Assembly: GCA_905250025.1 (NCBI GenBank)
Contig: CAJNOJ010000056.1
Coordinates: forward strand, 124,001-188,000
From: Adineta ricciae
Taxonomy: Eukaryota > Rotifera > Eurotatoria > Adinetida > Adinetidae
Direction of reading: 5' to 3'
DNA length: 64,000 nt
In this document: positions 11,452-21,992 of the stretch, piece after piece
How positions within the stretch are numbered: position 1 is the stretch's first letter
How the letters are laid out: every line of letters starts with the position of its first letter
The notes under the pieces: generated by a model
What the model saw: the letters and a program-made list of their open reading frames with translations, nothing else
The model's database searches: none
What the model was told of the DNA's origin: nothing
Program-made: the position numbers and the translations under genes

Positions 11452-13157
11452 TACCTAAACCACCAACATTACCAACACAGAAGCCAAGTGTTCCACCAGA
11501 TTTTTCAGCGGACCACAACATTCATCGACCAGTATCAACATCGCCAACGGATCTTAACGATGAATTGATGCGCATTACCACCAATTTCGATAAATCTCAA
11601 CATTTTCGACCAACGCCACGACCGCCTTATCAAGACTATTCAGGTGACGACGATTCAGAAGAAATGCAACCAAGTCGTAGCACTTATGACTCGAAAGGTG
11701 ATCCACGAAGACCAAAAGGTATCGACGAGAGTACTCAGTCCGAAGAGAAGTCCACACGAAATGTGGGCACTATGCACGAATCAGTTGAAACACGAAATTT
11801 TGGTCACGAAGTCCAACCACAATCATCATCAACGCAGACTTCATTTTCTTTGAAAGACAAACCATCCAAACCACCAATACCCTTCATAGAACGACCTGAA
11901 CATAGACGTCCATCAATCGATGACCCTCCTCGAAGTTCTCGAATCTCTCCTCGTCCACAACAGCAGCCTTATAGAGAAGAACATTCCTATCGTTCGCATG
12001 AGAGAATACCTTACGAATGTCCTAGAAGAAGATCTCCATCTCCACCACCGTTGCCATCAACACCACCACAAACAACGATTTATTATTACGATCCTCGGTT
12101 CAGAGATCGTTCACCACGCCATCATTCACCGTATCGTCCTACAACATCACATTATCGAGCTCGTACACCAACTCCACCACGCCCACCGCGATCAGCTACT
12201 CGCCGTCGGCGACCACAAATGCGCTCTCAAGAAACCGATACCAGTCTAGATGCAATGAAACATCAACAACATGCAGGTGTGCAGTATGATCCTCGATCAA
12301 CGCATGAAAGAGGTACAACACCTAGTTTGCGATCCAAGAAACCAACAAGTCCCTATCGTCCACTTACACCCGATACAACATTCTACTCTCCACGCCCATA
12401 TCCAACGTCATCTAGACATCATTCACCTCAAAGTTTTCAACTTGAACCCAGCAGAAGAAATGATTACTATCGAGATACACGCGAATATGAAGAAGAAGAA
12501 GAAGAAGAACCACCTGTCATGCACGACAAATCAACTATGGCCGAACTTACCGTCAGTTTTGATCATTACACACAATGCGATGCTCAGCCTTTCATGGCTG
12601 ATCGTTATATTCAAACGACACCAACGAATGATGATGATGAACATCACAATTTATTTGAATACTCTAACGACTCAGATATTCGACAACTACCACGTCGTAC
12701 TTCTACTTATATTCCACAGCCAATTGTTATCCAACCTGATACGCTACCACGCCCACAACGTTCCCGTTATTCTCCAACACGTCCAAAACGCGACGGACTT
12801 GATTATACGGGAAATATTCTTGAACTTTCACTTCATCATGGTCAACAACAACGAACTACACCTATTCCTGGCTCACCGGTACTTCATATTGGTACAGAGA
12901 ATGTTATTCTACAGTCATCGACAAATGAATATACTATACCATTTGAAACACGTTATATTCACGATTCATTTCCGTCAAGATCAGGAAAGGATAGTCCATT
13001 CATTAGTACTATTCGGGATTCACCACAAACTCGATTATTTACCAGTAGTAGTCCCGTACGACAATCGAAAAGTAATGGAAACTTCTATTTAACCACCGCA
13101 CCAACACGATCGTTGAATTCATCTTTTCGTCTTGAAATATCCGCCGATGACATTTAA
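11452..13157 (+). CDS. Hypothetical Pro/Arg/Ser/His-rich protein, about 568 aa
   Basis: The long frame opens after a clean acceptor (TTGTTATAG, ending 11451) with VPKPPTLPTQKPSVPPD, so this is an internal exon, not a start. It runs to TAA at 13155-13157. The sequence is dominated by SxP and PxP stretches (RRRSPSPPPLPSTPP, YRARTPTPPRPPRSATRRR), a Glu run at about 12490, and many Tyr-Tyr-Asp/His motifs, which is typical of an intrinsically disordered, phosphorylatable protein with SH3/WW-type ligands. No folded domain was recognised. The upstream exon must leave one base. I could not identify it with confidence, but the frame at 9690-11183 (a GTAATG donor near 10992) is one candidate. No function is assigned. 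Confidence 0.55.
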
Positions 13158-14213
13158 GAACGTTCTTATTTCTTGTTCTGTGTTTTTTTCCTTTTGTTGA
13201 GCTTTAACTCTCCTTTGTTGATGATGATAATGAGATTTCTCTTGTGTCTTTTTCGCATCTGTAGAAATGACAAACACCGGTTTCTGTTTTTTTCACTGTT
13301 CCATTCTTTTCATATATTTTTTGCTACTGTATGAAATTATCTAAGCTATACATTATTATTTATTTATACTGTCCGTGTGTTTCGTTGTCGTTCGTAATAA
13401 TCCGAATGCAGTACGTTCTTCTTCTTCTTCTTCTGCCTACTCATTTTTTTCTTTTGTATTACACTAGCCTTCTTCTAAGTTTTAGTGAACAGTAAAGATT
13501 TCTGTTATCTTCTTGTACTGTGGAAATAAACAATAAATCAGTATTGCTTCATCTGTCATAAATTGAAAGAAAATACATTGTGAAGATATTTCAATGCCTA
13601 ATATTTTTTGCAACTGATCGATTTTGCATGTTATCGTCTCCTGCACAAGTTTAAACCATAATGAGCGCGTTTCATTTCTGAAAAAATGTATTGTGTTCAC
13701 TCATCCTGCGTCTAACCGAAAGAACTCTTTTTATTTCAGGTAAATACAGAAATCGAACAGAAAATATGTTTCACGAAAGCATAATTTAGTTATTTTTTCT
13801 TTTCTGCGATGTGGAAAAAAAACAAGAATAAAAAAGAATTTCTTCTTTATTTTCAGCTTCGTCCCTGTCCGTTGTCTCGCTCCGTTTTGTCGTTCGTAGT
13901 TCATAATTTTTTCTTGAGAGGAGAAAAGGAATTAGAATAAGAAAGAATGTATCCTGTGTCTTTCATCTTTCTTTCTGTTTTCTTCCTCTTGCTCTCTCCC
14001 TCTTCTTTTTCTATGTTGCTGGCTTCCATCTCTCTTGGCGGTGTTCTCTTCGCTTTCCTAGTTGTGGTTACCGCTTACCTATCATTGTGTCTCTTTCTTC
14101 TCTCTCTCTGTCTCTCCCGGTGCGTTTTATCGTGCTTGGTTCTTAAGCGCAATTTAATAATATAAATTCCAGTGAAAAATATTCAGTAGTATACTCTTCT
14201 ACAAATTGTCGAT
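13158..14213. other. Intergenic, pyrimidine-rich, no gene seen
   Basis: 3' UTR of the preceding frame followed by T/C-rich DNA with a short CTT tract near 13414-13434. Short hydrophobic frames here (for example 13947-14165) are a by-product of the pyrimidine bias. No recognisable exon, RNA gene or repeat family was seen. It probably includes the promoter of the OTU-like gene at 14214. Confidence 0.5.
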
Positions 14214-15555
14214 ATGAGCTCGAGCCCCACCAATACACACGAATTTCGTCGTGGATCTGTGCCTGGTGATGGAGCATGTTTGTTTTGGTCAATAATTCTT
14301 TTACTTGCCCAGCATATATTGAAAATGGTGACTGAGGACTTACCTGAATATGCATTCTCAGCCATCCTAGACGGCACTTTTATGAAGGGAAATCTGACAA
14401 CTAATCATCACGGCATAAGCTTTTTCACGAACGATGCTATCAAAAAGCTAAATCAACAAATGCGTAAACGGGTAGCTGACTTTATTCGCAATGAGGTAGA
14501 TATGCATAATCTGGTCAGAAATAGTACTGATCACCCTTATTCCATACCTACTTACTGTGATTTACTTATTCGAGCTGAGCTCTTCGCTGGTGAAGTGGAA
14601 CTCAAGGTGCTATCTAATTTACTTGATACGATGATTTGTATCATTACTGTTACAAAGTACCGTGGTCAACCGTACGTTTATGCTACACCGTACGGAGAAA
14701 CTAATGAAGACGCCAAACAATGCATCTTTATCTTATACGATGATATTGGTAAATACTTTAGTCCACTATATAAGGTGAATAAAAATGATATAACCGATAA
14801 ACAAACGATCTTTGATCGAAATGATCTTACAACACTCACACTTCTCCAAACATTTATCGAAGATAAACTCCATTGTAAGTTTAATTATCTGTCACAGACG
14901 ATAACAACAAGCTATTGTTTCTCTTTTTTCAGATAGTGCTAGAGTCAATTTAGATGCAATTCCATTCATCCATGCAGAACTGTTAGACATTCCGAATGGT
15001 AAGTGTGAAATCTTCTTTGACAGCGATTTTATTTTTTCATAATAGGTTTTGGTACAAATGAAAACTCGACCGGTTCCTTAAATAAACGAAGAAACTCAGG
15101 TAAATAAGGCCATAAAGATTTCGTATTGATTTCGATCATTGTCTTTATCTTAGAAATCGATGGTGTTTTATCGCCGCCAAATGACAACAAAAAGCTGCCA
15201 GTAAACGTATCTTTTCGACATTATGGTAGATTTTGGATTAAAAACAAAACTATTTCTTCATATCAATGTCTTTATAGGAGGTAACAAGCGTGTCAAACTC
15301 AGTGTCGAGACACAAACCGAATGTCGTAAGCTATTTGCGGAAAAATGTTCATCGAAATATCTAATAATTCTTGTTTTGTTAGATAAAGATGAACGAGGCT
15401 CCATGCAGATTGAAGAGAGTATTCAATTTCCATGCTTGGCCAATATGTCGCAAAACAATGAAGAAGAACCAGTAAATATGGAACCGATAGACTCGAACGA
15501 ATCTCATGCAGATGCAGAAGTCGACGTAGTCGCAGACGAATGTGACGGCAAGTGA
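14214..15555 (+). CDS. OTU-like cysteine protease domain protein (copy 1)
   Basis: The ATG at 14214 is quickly followed by VPGDGACLFWSIILLLAQ, the OTU deubiquitinase signature with Asp and the nucleophile Cys. The region to about residue 190 follows the OTU layout: RKRVADFIRNEV, a YCDLLIRAELFAGEVELKVL segment, then CIITVTKYRGQPYVYATPYG and a final strand FILYDDIGKYFSPLY, where the catalytic His-Tyr is normally found. Here a Lys precedes the Tyr, so the His seems to be absent. Four or five short introns follow, leading to a polar tail (NKRVKLSVETQTE, then an acidic end with EEEPVNMEPIDSNESH). The OTU family cleaves ubiquitin chains, but activity is doubtful here. A diverged paralogue lies at 19204-21686, beyond the DYW gene. 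Confidence 0.72.
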
Positions 15556-15928
15556 TCAAAGTCAGTAACAATTGAGGATTGTTACAAGACGAAACAAACA
15601 TTTCTGTTCAGTTTTTTTCTTTTTTCTCTTCTACTTCTCCTCGTGCTCTTATTCAAGTCACAAAAATGACGAAAAATTTATTTATTCATCTATTGTTCTA
15701 CTATTTCCTCTTCCGTTATTTTTATTTTCTTTCTAAGCAATCAATAACAATAAACCAAAACTCTTTCCACTGAAACTCTACTAATACATACAACGCTTAT
15801 TATATCTAGCGATACGTAAAAATCTGACTTGACTCATGGTAGTCCATTTTTTACCGAATCCACAAAATCCATTTGATTGGTTATTGATGTATACCACACT
15901 CAGTGACAAAGTCAAAATAAATAAATTG

Positions 15929-18638
15929 ATGTCGATCAAGGTATTGAATTTGCGTGCATTATGTTCAACGGTTGTTACCAGAGGTTTAACCACTAAGCAG
16001 TCTGATTTCGATTTGGGAATGAAAATGAAATATCATAATGATAGTAAACGGTTCGACAAGACACTTCAGCTATTTGATGTACACATGAAAAAGAATCTGA
16101 AAACTACTTCAACAATAATCATTACACAAGCTTTGAAAGCGTGTACTCATCTCGAAGATCTTCAACGTGGCCAATCCATTCATCAGTATATTTCGCCATC
16201 GATTAAATACGATTCTTACGTATCCACAGCATTCATTCATTTATACAGTAGAATCTAATGCAGATTTGTTTATTTTGCTCTTTTTCATGTTACAATTTAG
16301 TGCAATGTGGAGATGTATCACGTGCGGAATCATTATTTGAAAGTATTCCGAAGAAATCTTTGTCAGTTTATGGTGCGATGATTAAAGGTATAACGAATTC
16401 GTTTTCATTTTATATGAAAATACATTCTCTGTTCTAGGCTATATTAAAAACCATCAAGCAAATAAGGCACTTGAACTATTCCGCGAAATAAAGAATCCGA
16501 ATGAGATCATTCTCAATCTCTTGTTCAATGCTTGTGCTGAAGTACGAAGTCCTGAAGCGTTGAATCTTGCCAAACAATCATATGAAACAATGCCCAAATC
16601 ATTTCAGTCAAACCATTATCTCTTAACTTCTCTAATTGACGCAGCAATGAAATGTGGAGACATTCATTATGCTCAATCATTGTTTGATGGATCGCCGAAG
16701 AAAGTTTTGCCAATGTACGGAGCCATGATGAAAGGTAAACTCTGAAGAAATTAGTATTGTAGTAGAAAAATATGTTGTAGGCTATATAGAAAACAACGAG
16801 TTAAACAAAGTCGTTGAGTTTTTCAAGCAAATAAAAAATCCAAGCGAAGTCAATACTATGGTTTTGTTTAATGCTTGTGCTCGTCTGAAAACATCAGAAG
16901 CATTGGAAACTGTTAGACAAGTTTCAAAAGAGATGCCCAAATCGTTTCATTCACATTCGCATTTGATGAGTTCATTAGTTGACGCGTTGATTAGGTGCGA
17001 AGATTGTTCAAGCGCCGAAAATGTGTATTCGACGATGAAAAAATCTGTTATTAATTATGGAAATCTGATGAATGGTTTTAACAAAGAAAATAATCCATCG
17101 AAAACGTTAGATTTATTCAATCAGATGAAAGTTAATCACATAGAAGGAAATGTGATTATTTATTTTTGCCTCATCAAAGCATTGGCACAAATAGGTGATT
17201 ATTCCATCTCTGATGCATTCATCAAACAGATTCCTCAATCGTATCTTTCGGATAGTCAAATTCGAAATGCACTAATTGACATGTGGGTAAGTAAACGAAC
17301 AGAAAATATTGTACCGTTGGAAGATTTAACTTCGTTCTTTTAGAGCAAAACCGGAGCAATTGATAAAGCAAAAGAAATCTTCGATAAAATTTCTCACCCT
17401 GATCATATTGCATACACAACGATGGGTTCGCTTCTTCTTTCGAAAAGAAATTCTTCACGAATGCTTTCCTTTGAATAGTGAATGCTCTTGGTTTGAATGG
17501 AATGGGTGTTCAAGCCATTGAACTTTTTCGTCAGATACCAGAGAACTTTCGCGATGAAATAGCTCATATTTGTGTCTTAAACGCATGCTCACATTCGGGA
17601 CTTGTTGAGGAGGCTCAAACAATATTCGAACGTATTCCAAACAAGACAGAAAGTATTTATGGAGTCATGGTACGCAAAAACGACTCGAGTTATTCCAAAA
17701 AGACTCGTTCATTATTTAGATTGATTGTTTCAGTCGGGCCTCCTTTTTCCAACGTGCACAGCAATTGATTGACGAATACGAATGTGCTCATTCACCTGTC
17801 TTAACAATGTACAGTAAGTATATGTTATGACTGATCGAATAGAATGGTCAGTTTGAAAGAGAAATCTATGTGATCTAGAGATATATATGTTAATGAACTT
17901 ATTTTCATTTATCGAAATAATAATTGAATGTTGTTCATTTCAGTGGCATTATTGTCCGGTGCAAGAAATGCAAACGATAGTCATTTAGCACAAGATATTT
18001 ATAATCGTATGAAAACTTTTTCCTCAAAACGCAGATTCCTTAACAGCGGCTGCAGTTCTGCTTATGAATGTTTACGCATCATCAGGTGATATGGGGAAAG
18101 CATCCGATATTCAGAATCAATTGCAAAGATCCGGTGCTAAGAAAAAAGTCGGCCTTTCATGGACTGCAGTTAATTGACTATTGTTTGTAAGTTTGCAATT
18201 AAAACATATATGAGAATATCTGTAACATGATTTTTTAGCAATTTCGGGCTCATGATCGATCTCATCCGCGATCGGCTGAAATCTATGCCGAAATCAAGAA
18301 AATATCCGATGAACTTATTCAACATGGTTTTCAATATGACTCAACTTGGATTACCCGACCATTGAATGAACACGAAACGATTGAATCGACCCTTTGTGGT
18401 CACGGTGAACGACTTGCAATAGCTTGGAATTTTGTTGGTAATCCTCATACGAAACGAATACAAGTAACAAAAAATCTCCGGGTTTGTGGCGACTGTCGTA
18501 GGTGATCATTCTCGTTTCTGTCGTTGATCTTCTAGTCTAATTGCTGCCATACGAAAATGTGAAATTATCGTTCGTGATGCGAATCGAATTCATCACTTCT
18601 ATACAAACGGACACTGTTCATGCAATGACTATTTCTGA
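15929..18638 (+). CDS. Plant-type PPR protein with C-terminal DYW deaminase domain (two apparent lesions)
   Basis: A nine- to ten-exon gene. The ATG at 15929 gives an Arg/Ser-rich, acid-free leader (MSIKVLNLRALCSTVVTRGL) typical of mitochondrial import. Pentatricopeptide repeats follow, for example HLYMQCGDVSRAESLFESIP, YGAMIKGYIKNHQANKALEL, LIDAAMKCGDIHYAQSLFDG and VLNACSHSGLVEEAQTIFER, then E/E+ motifs with DRSHPRSAEIYAEIKKI. The C-terminal DYW domain has HGERLAIAW (the HxE zinc/catalytic motif), NLRVCGDCR (CxxC), VRDANRIHHF and the end CSCNDYF, a DYF variant. In land plants such proteins bind RNA and deaminate C to U in organelles; DYW proteins in bdelloid rotifers are reported and thought to be horizontally acquired. 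Two problems: a one-base frame change in the T-run at 18017-18021, and TGA at 18172-18174 where GGA (Gly) is expected. So it may be a young pseudogene or contain sequence errors. Confidence 0.85.
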
Positions 18639-19203
18639 AGATCAATTGTGATAGACTTGATTTTTGAGTTTAGAAATTGATGAGATTTCATTGCCTTCGA
18701 ACGAAGAAAAAGCACATATAATAAATAACATCAAATAGACGAAAGCAGCACGAAATTCTCGTGAACCGATGAATATTCCTTTGACTTTTCTTGGTTCTGC
18801 CGAAATTATGAGAAATAAAATCTCTTGCAGAGTACTCGTCAACTCGTACATCTATATTTAACATCGTCGGAAAAATCCGACAGTAATTGCGCAACTCATC
18901 CCGACTCAAATAGAGAAGAAGAGAAAATGTAGACGAAAGTAGCCCTTTATAAAGGCTATATTCTTCAATTTATACTGCTTGATACGTATTAGTGGAAACC
19001 TCGTGAGTTCTTTGAGATTCGAGGAAGAAATAGAAGAGAGAATGGAAAAAAGCGACTTGTTTTTGTTTTGTCGACAGGTATATAAAGCACTGCCATTCAC
19101 TGTTCTCTTTCTTTCTTAACAGAGAAACGTTTCTTACCACAACATTTGATTTTGTCACATTAATATTCATTATTTGACTTTGATTAATACAGAACTTACC
19201 GCA
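18639..19203. other. Intergenic between DYW gene and OTU-like copy 2
   Basis: AT-rich spacer. No exon similarity was found. TTAATACAG at about 19183-19191 is a splice acceptor just upstream of the next ATG, so an unseen leader exon or a trans-splice site is likely here. Confidence 0.45.
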
Positions 19204-21686
19204 ATGATAAAATTTCATTATGGATTCAACAACGATTCTTCATTTAATTTGTATTCTACATTTCGTCATGTTAGTGGCATTTGGACAGGTAAAACAAACA
19301 AAGAATTACGAGAAATGGTGGCTGATCGAATTCTCAAATCTCAAAAGATGCGTCAAATCGACATTGTATCTTACACTGGTGGCAAAAATCTCCAACAATT
19401 TTGCAATGGTATTAAAGAAGGCCGGTTAGATGGTGGTGAACTTGCACTTAAAGCTTTGTCGAAACTAAGTCATAAAATAATTCGTCTGGTTTCCTTAAGC
19501 AAAGATGCTCAAGGTCGAATCGCTATTACCGTCGATAGTATCGGTCAAGATGATCCGTGTCCTTATGAAAACTGTGTCCATATGTTTCACAACGCAGAAA
19601 CCGACCAATATCAACCATTATACGTCATTTGTCAGGAAACTCCACTAGAAGAAAAGACAATTGTGGATGCAAATGACAAAACAATCATCACAGCTTTTCG
19701 TGAATTCATTCGAGAAGAATTTCCTAGTAAGTAAATCGAAAGTGTAAATCCAAAAGCATTTCTTTCTTTTTAGATGCTGATTGCATGCAACTGGGCGATG
19801 ATAGTGAAGCTCCATCGCAAGAAGCACAATCCAAGGGTAGATTTATTTGCTTGCATGTCTTCGATTTTATGTGTTTATCTTTAGAAATCGAGGAGATGGA
19901 ACGTATGTTTTACATGACTTACAATGCACCCTCATCGGACATGCCGGTCCAAAACCCATCGTCAAGTAATAACATGCAACGATCTCTTCCCACTGATCTT
20001 TCAAAAGTTTTTCCTACATTGAACAGGCCTTGGAAGCTTACCGTGGGTTGGACAGGTTGCCACCGAAAATACATCTGGAGCACTGCCATTAGGTAAGGGG
20101 ATCGCTTGATACGTTATATAAACTGAATGGAATACAATAGATTGCAATCAAAATCAATTGAATTCGGGCGAACAAAATGATGTCTTACCTAGTGAATCAT
20201 ATATGCCTGAAGGATGTTTTTCATCCAATGGATCAATGCAATGCAATTTTGATTCGGCAGAAAATGATGCTGCAAATACGGATCAGATGCCATATATAAA
20301 ACTAGCTGTTGATCTTCCAGATAGATTTCGTGGTCGTACAAAAGGTGAATATGTACAAAAGAAGTCAACGAAGAAAAATAATCAACAAGCACAACTAAGA
20401 TCAATACGCTATTTGTCGGACCGAGAAAACCATCGTTGTCTCACTCTGTTGGTATGTTTCTATCAAATTTGTTCTGCCAATCGACACTTTCTACTTCTCT
20501 TATAGATCCACGAAAGACTTTTGCAGATGTACTTATTCCCAATGTATTTTGAAGTTACCCCTATTACGATGGACATTGGGGGATATTCCTATGTCAATTC
20601 ATTTATGAAGATAAAAGAAAATCCAGCCGATGCTCAATCACCGACGTCCAATCCATTTTATTTCACCATTGAGAGTCTAAATGAATTAACTCGTTATTCA
20701 AATACACAATACTATCAATTCAGGTAATCAACATTCGATCTAACCATTGACGACCCACTGTCCACTCTCGAAAACATCATATAAAATTTTCAAGCACAAT
20801 ACCCTCCCAATATGTCACTATTCTCTGCATACTAAATAGAAGTTTTGAATGACATCATTAGGAATAGTCTTGAACTATAGTATGGGATAACTTAGTATAT
20901 TTTCAATTCATTTAAACAGTATTATTTTTTAGCATAGAAACAACAGTTATTCTGACTTTTTCCTTTCATAAGTAATTGAAAGTGCGTCAAAATCTTATCA
21001 GAATAAATTTACAGTGAGCCTAAGCCACATTTCCGAGTTAACCAAACGAAAAACTATAAAAATCACATTTCACTCATTTCATCTGCGTGGAAATCCTGTT
21101 CGATCCCGCCCGGCAGTTTTGACCGTTGTATGAGCCTATGGAGCGCCCAATCGTCTGTGCTAACATGCTTGTTTTCTTCGTGCACTCTCAAAAAACTCTG
21201 TCGGTCGTTAAGGGTTAAAAGAACGTATGTATATCGTAGCATTTTTTTATTCTAGATTGAAACTTACGCTAGTTGTTCTCACAGCCCGAGAATTGATGCA
21301 ATGTAAGCAACCATTTGAAATCTTTCCCGTTTCACACAACGGTACTAGTACGTACAAAACCCACATTTCAAAATTTCTTATAAATCTTACGATTCTATCC
21401 TTATAGCGCAAAAGCCAATAACAAAAAAATTCAAAAAGACTACGGAACTCAAACAAGCTTACGATGTTCACAATATGCGTCTTGCGATCACCTTATGCAC
21501 GACAGATCGTGTTGATGGCACTTTGTATCGAAATTCCGACGTCCAATATATCAGTAACATCTCAACCGAGGATCGAAAACGTAAGTAAAAAGATCAAGAG
21601 ATGCATCTGACTGATTTCGCTTATTTTTAGATAAGAAGTTAAACACCAAGGTGTCGTTGGAAACAAGATGTGCTCGTACTCCTTAG
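19204..21686 (+). CDS. Degenerate OTU-like domain protein (copy 2) with long beta-rich extension
   Basis: Paralogue of the gene at 14214. The shared landmarks are REMVADRILKSQ, SHKIIRLVSLSKDAQGRIAI, VHMFHNAETDQYQPLYVI and KTIVDANDKTIITAFREFIR, matching KQTIFDRNDLTTLTLLQTFI in copy 1. Both catalytic sites look lost: NDSSFNLYSTF replaces the DGxC motif, and Gln replaces His before the final Tyr. Downstream exons add an Asp/Asn-rich linker, then about 200 residues starting PYIKLAVDLPDRFRGRTKGE, continuing YFEVTPITMDIGGYSYVNSF and FRLKLTLVVLTARELMQCKQ, and ending KKLNTKVSLETRCARTP. This extension is beta-rich and faintly like a Rel-homology region, an unproven resemblance. The start at 19204 is the first in-frame ATG after a splice acceptor. 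A true upstream exon could exist. Confidence 0.6.
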
Positions 21687-21992
21687 AGTTACTTTTTTTT
21701 ATCGTACTGGCTTGAAGGAGCTGTTTTTTTTTTGAAGGTCACATAAACATATCAGTGAACTCTTGTTTTGTTATTAACAAAAATAATTTAAATATAAAAA
21801 AAATTCATACAATGCTTTACACACGTTTGTTCAGAAAAGATAAATCACGAAAAACAAAAAGCGAGTTGTTAGTCAATTCGTACAAATAAAGAGCAAAAAG
21901 ACATACACACACCGGGTAAGTATTCTTGAATTTGTTTCATGCATTTTTTGTTTGACAAAGAAAATGTATTCCGTCACTGGTGGTAGTTAGTC

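Noticed and set aside
12271-13092. 273-codon plus-strand frame overlapping the Pro/Arg-rich gene
   Set aside because: Alternative frame of a low-complexity exon; His/Ile-rich translation without any domain.
13947-14165. Short hydrophobic frame that could be a membrane peptide
   Set aside because: Product of a T/C-rich tract. Similar Leu/Phe/Ser-rich frames occur at 27633-27920, 30640-31130 and 56097-56384 for the same reason.
21097-21112. TGTTCGATCCCG, similar to a tRNA B box
   Set aside because: No matching A box, anticodon arm or acceptor-stem pairing around it; the presumed T-stem does not pair.
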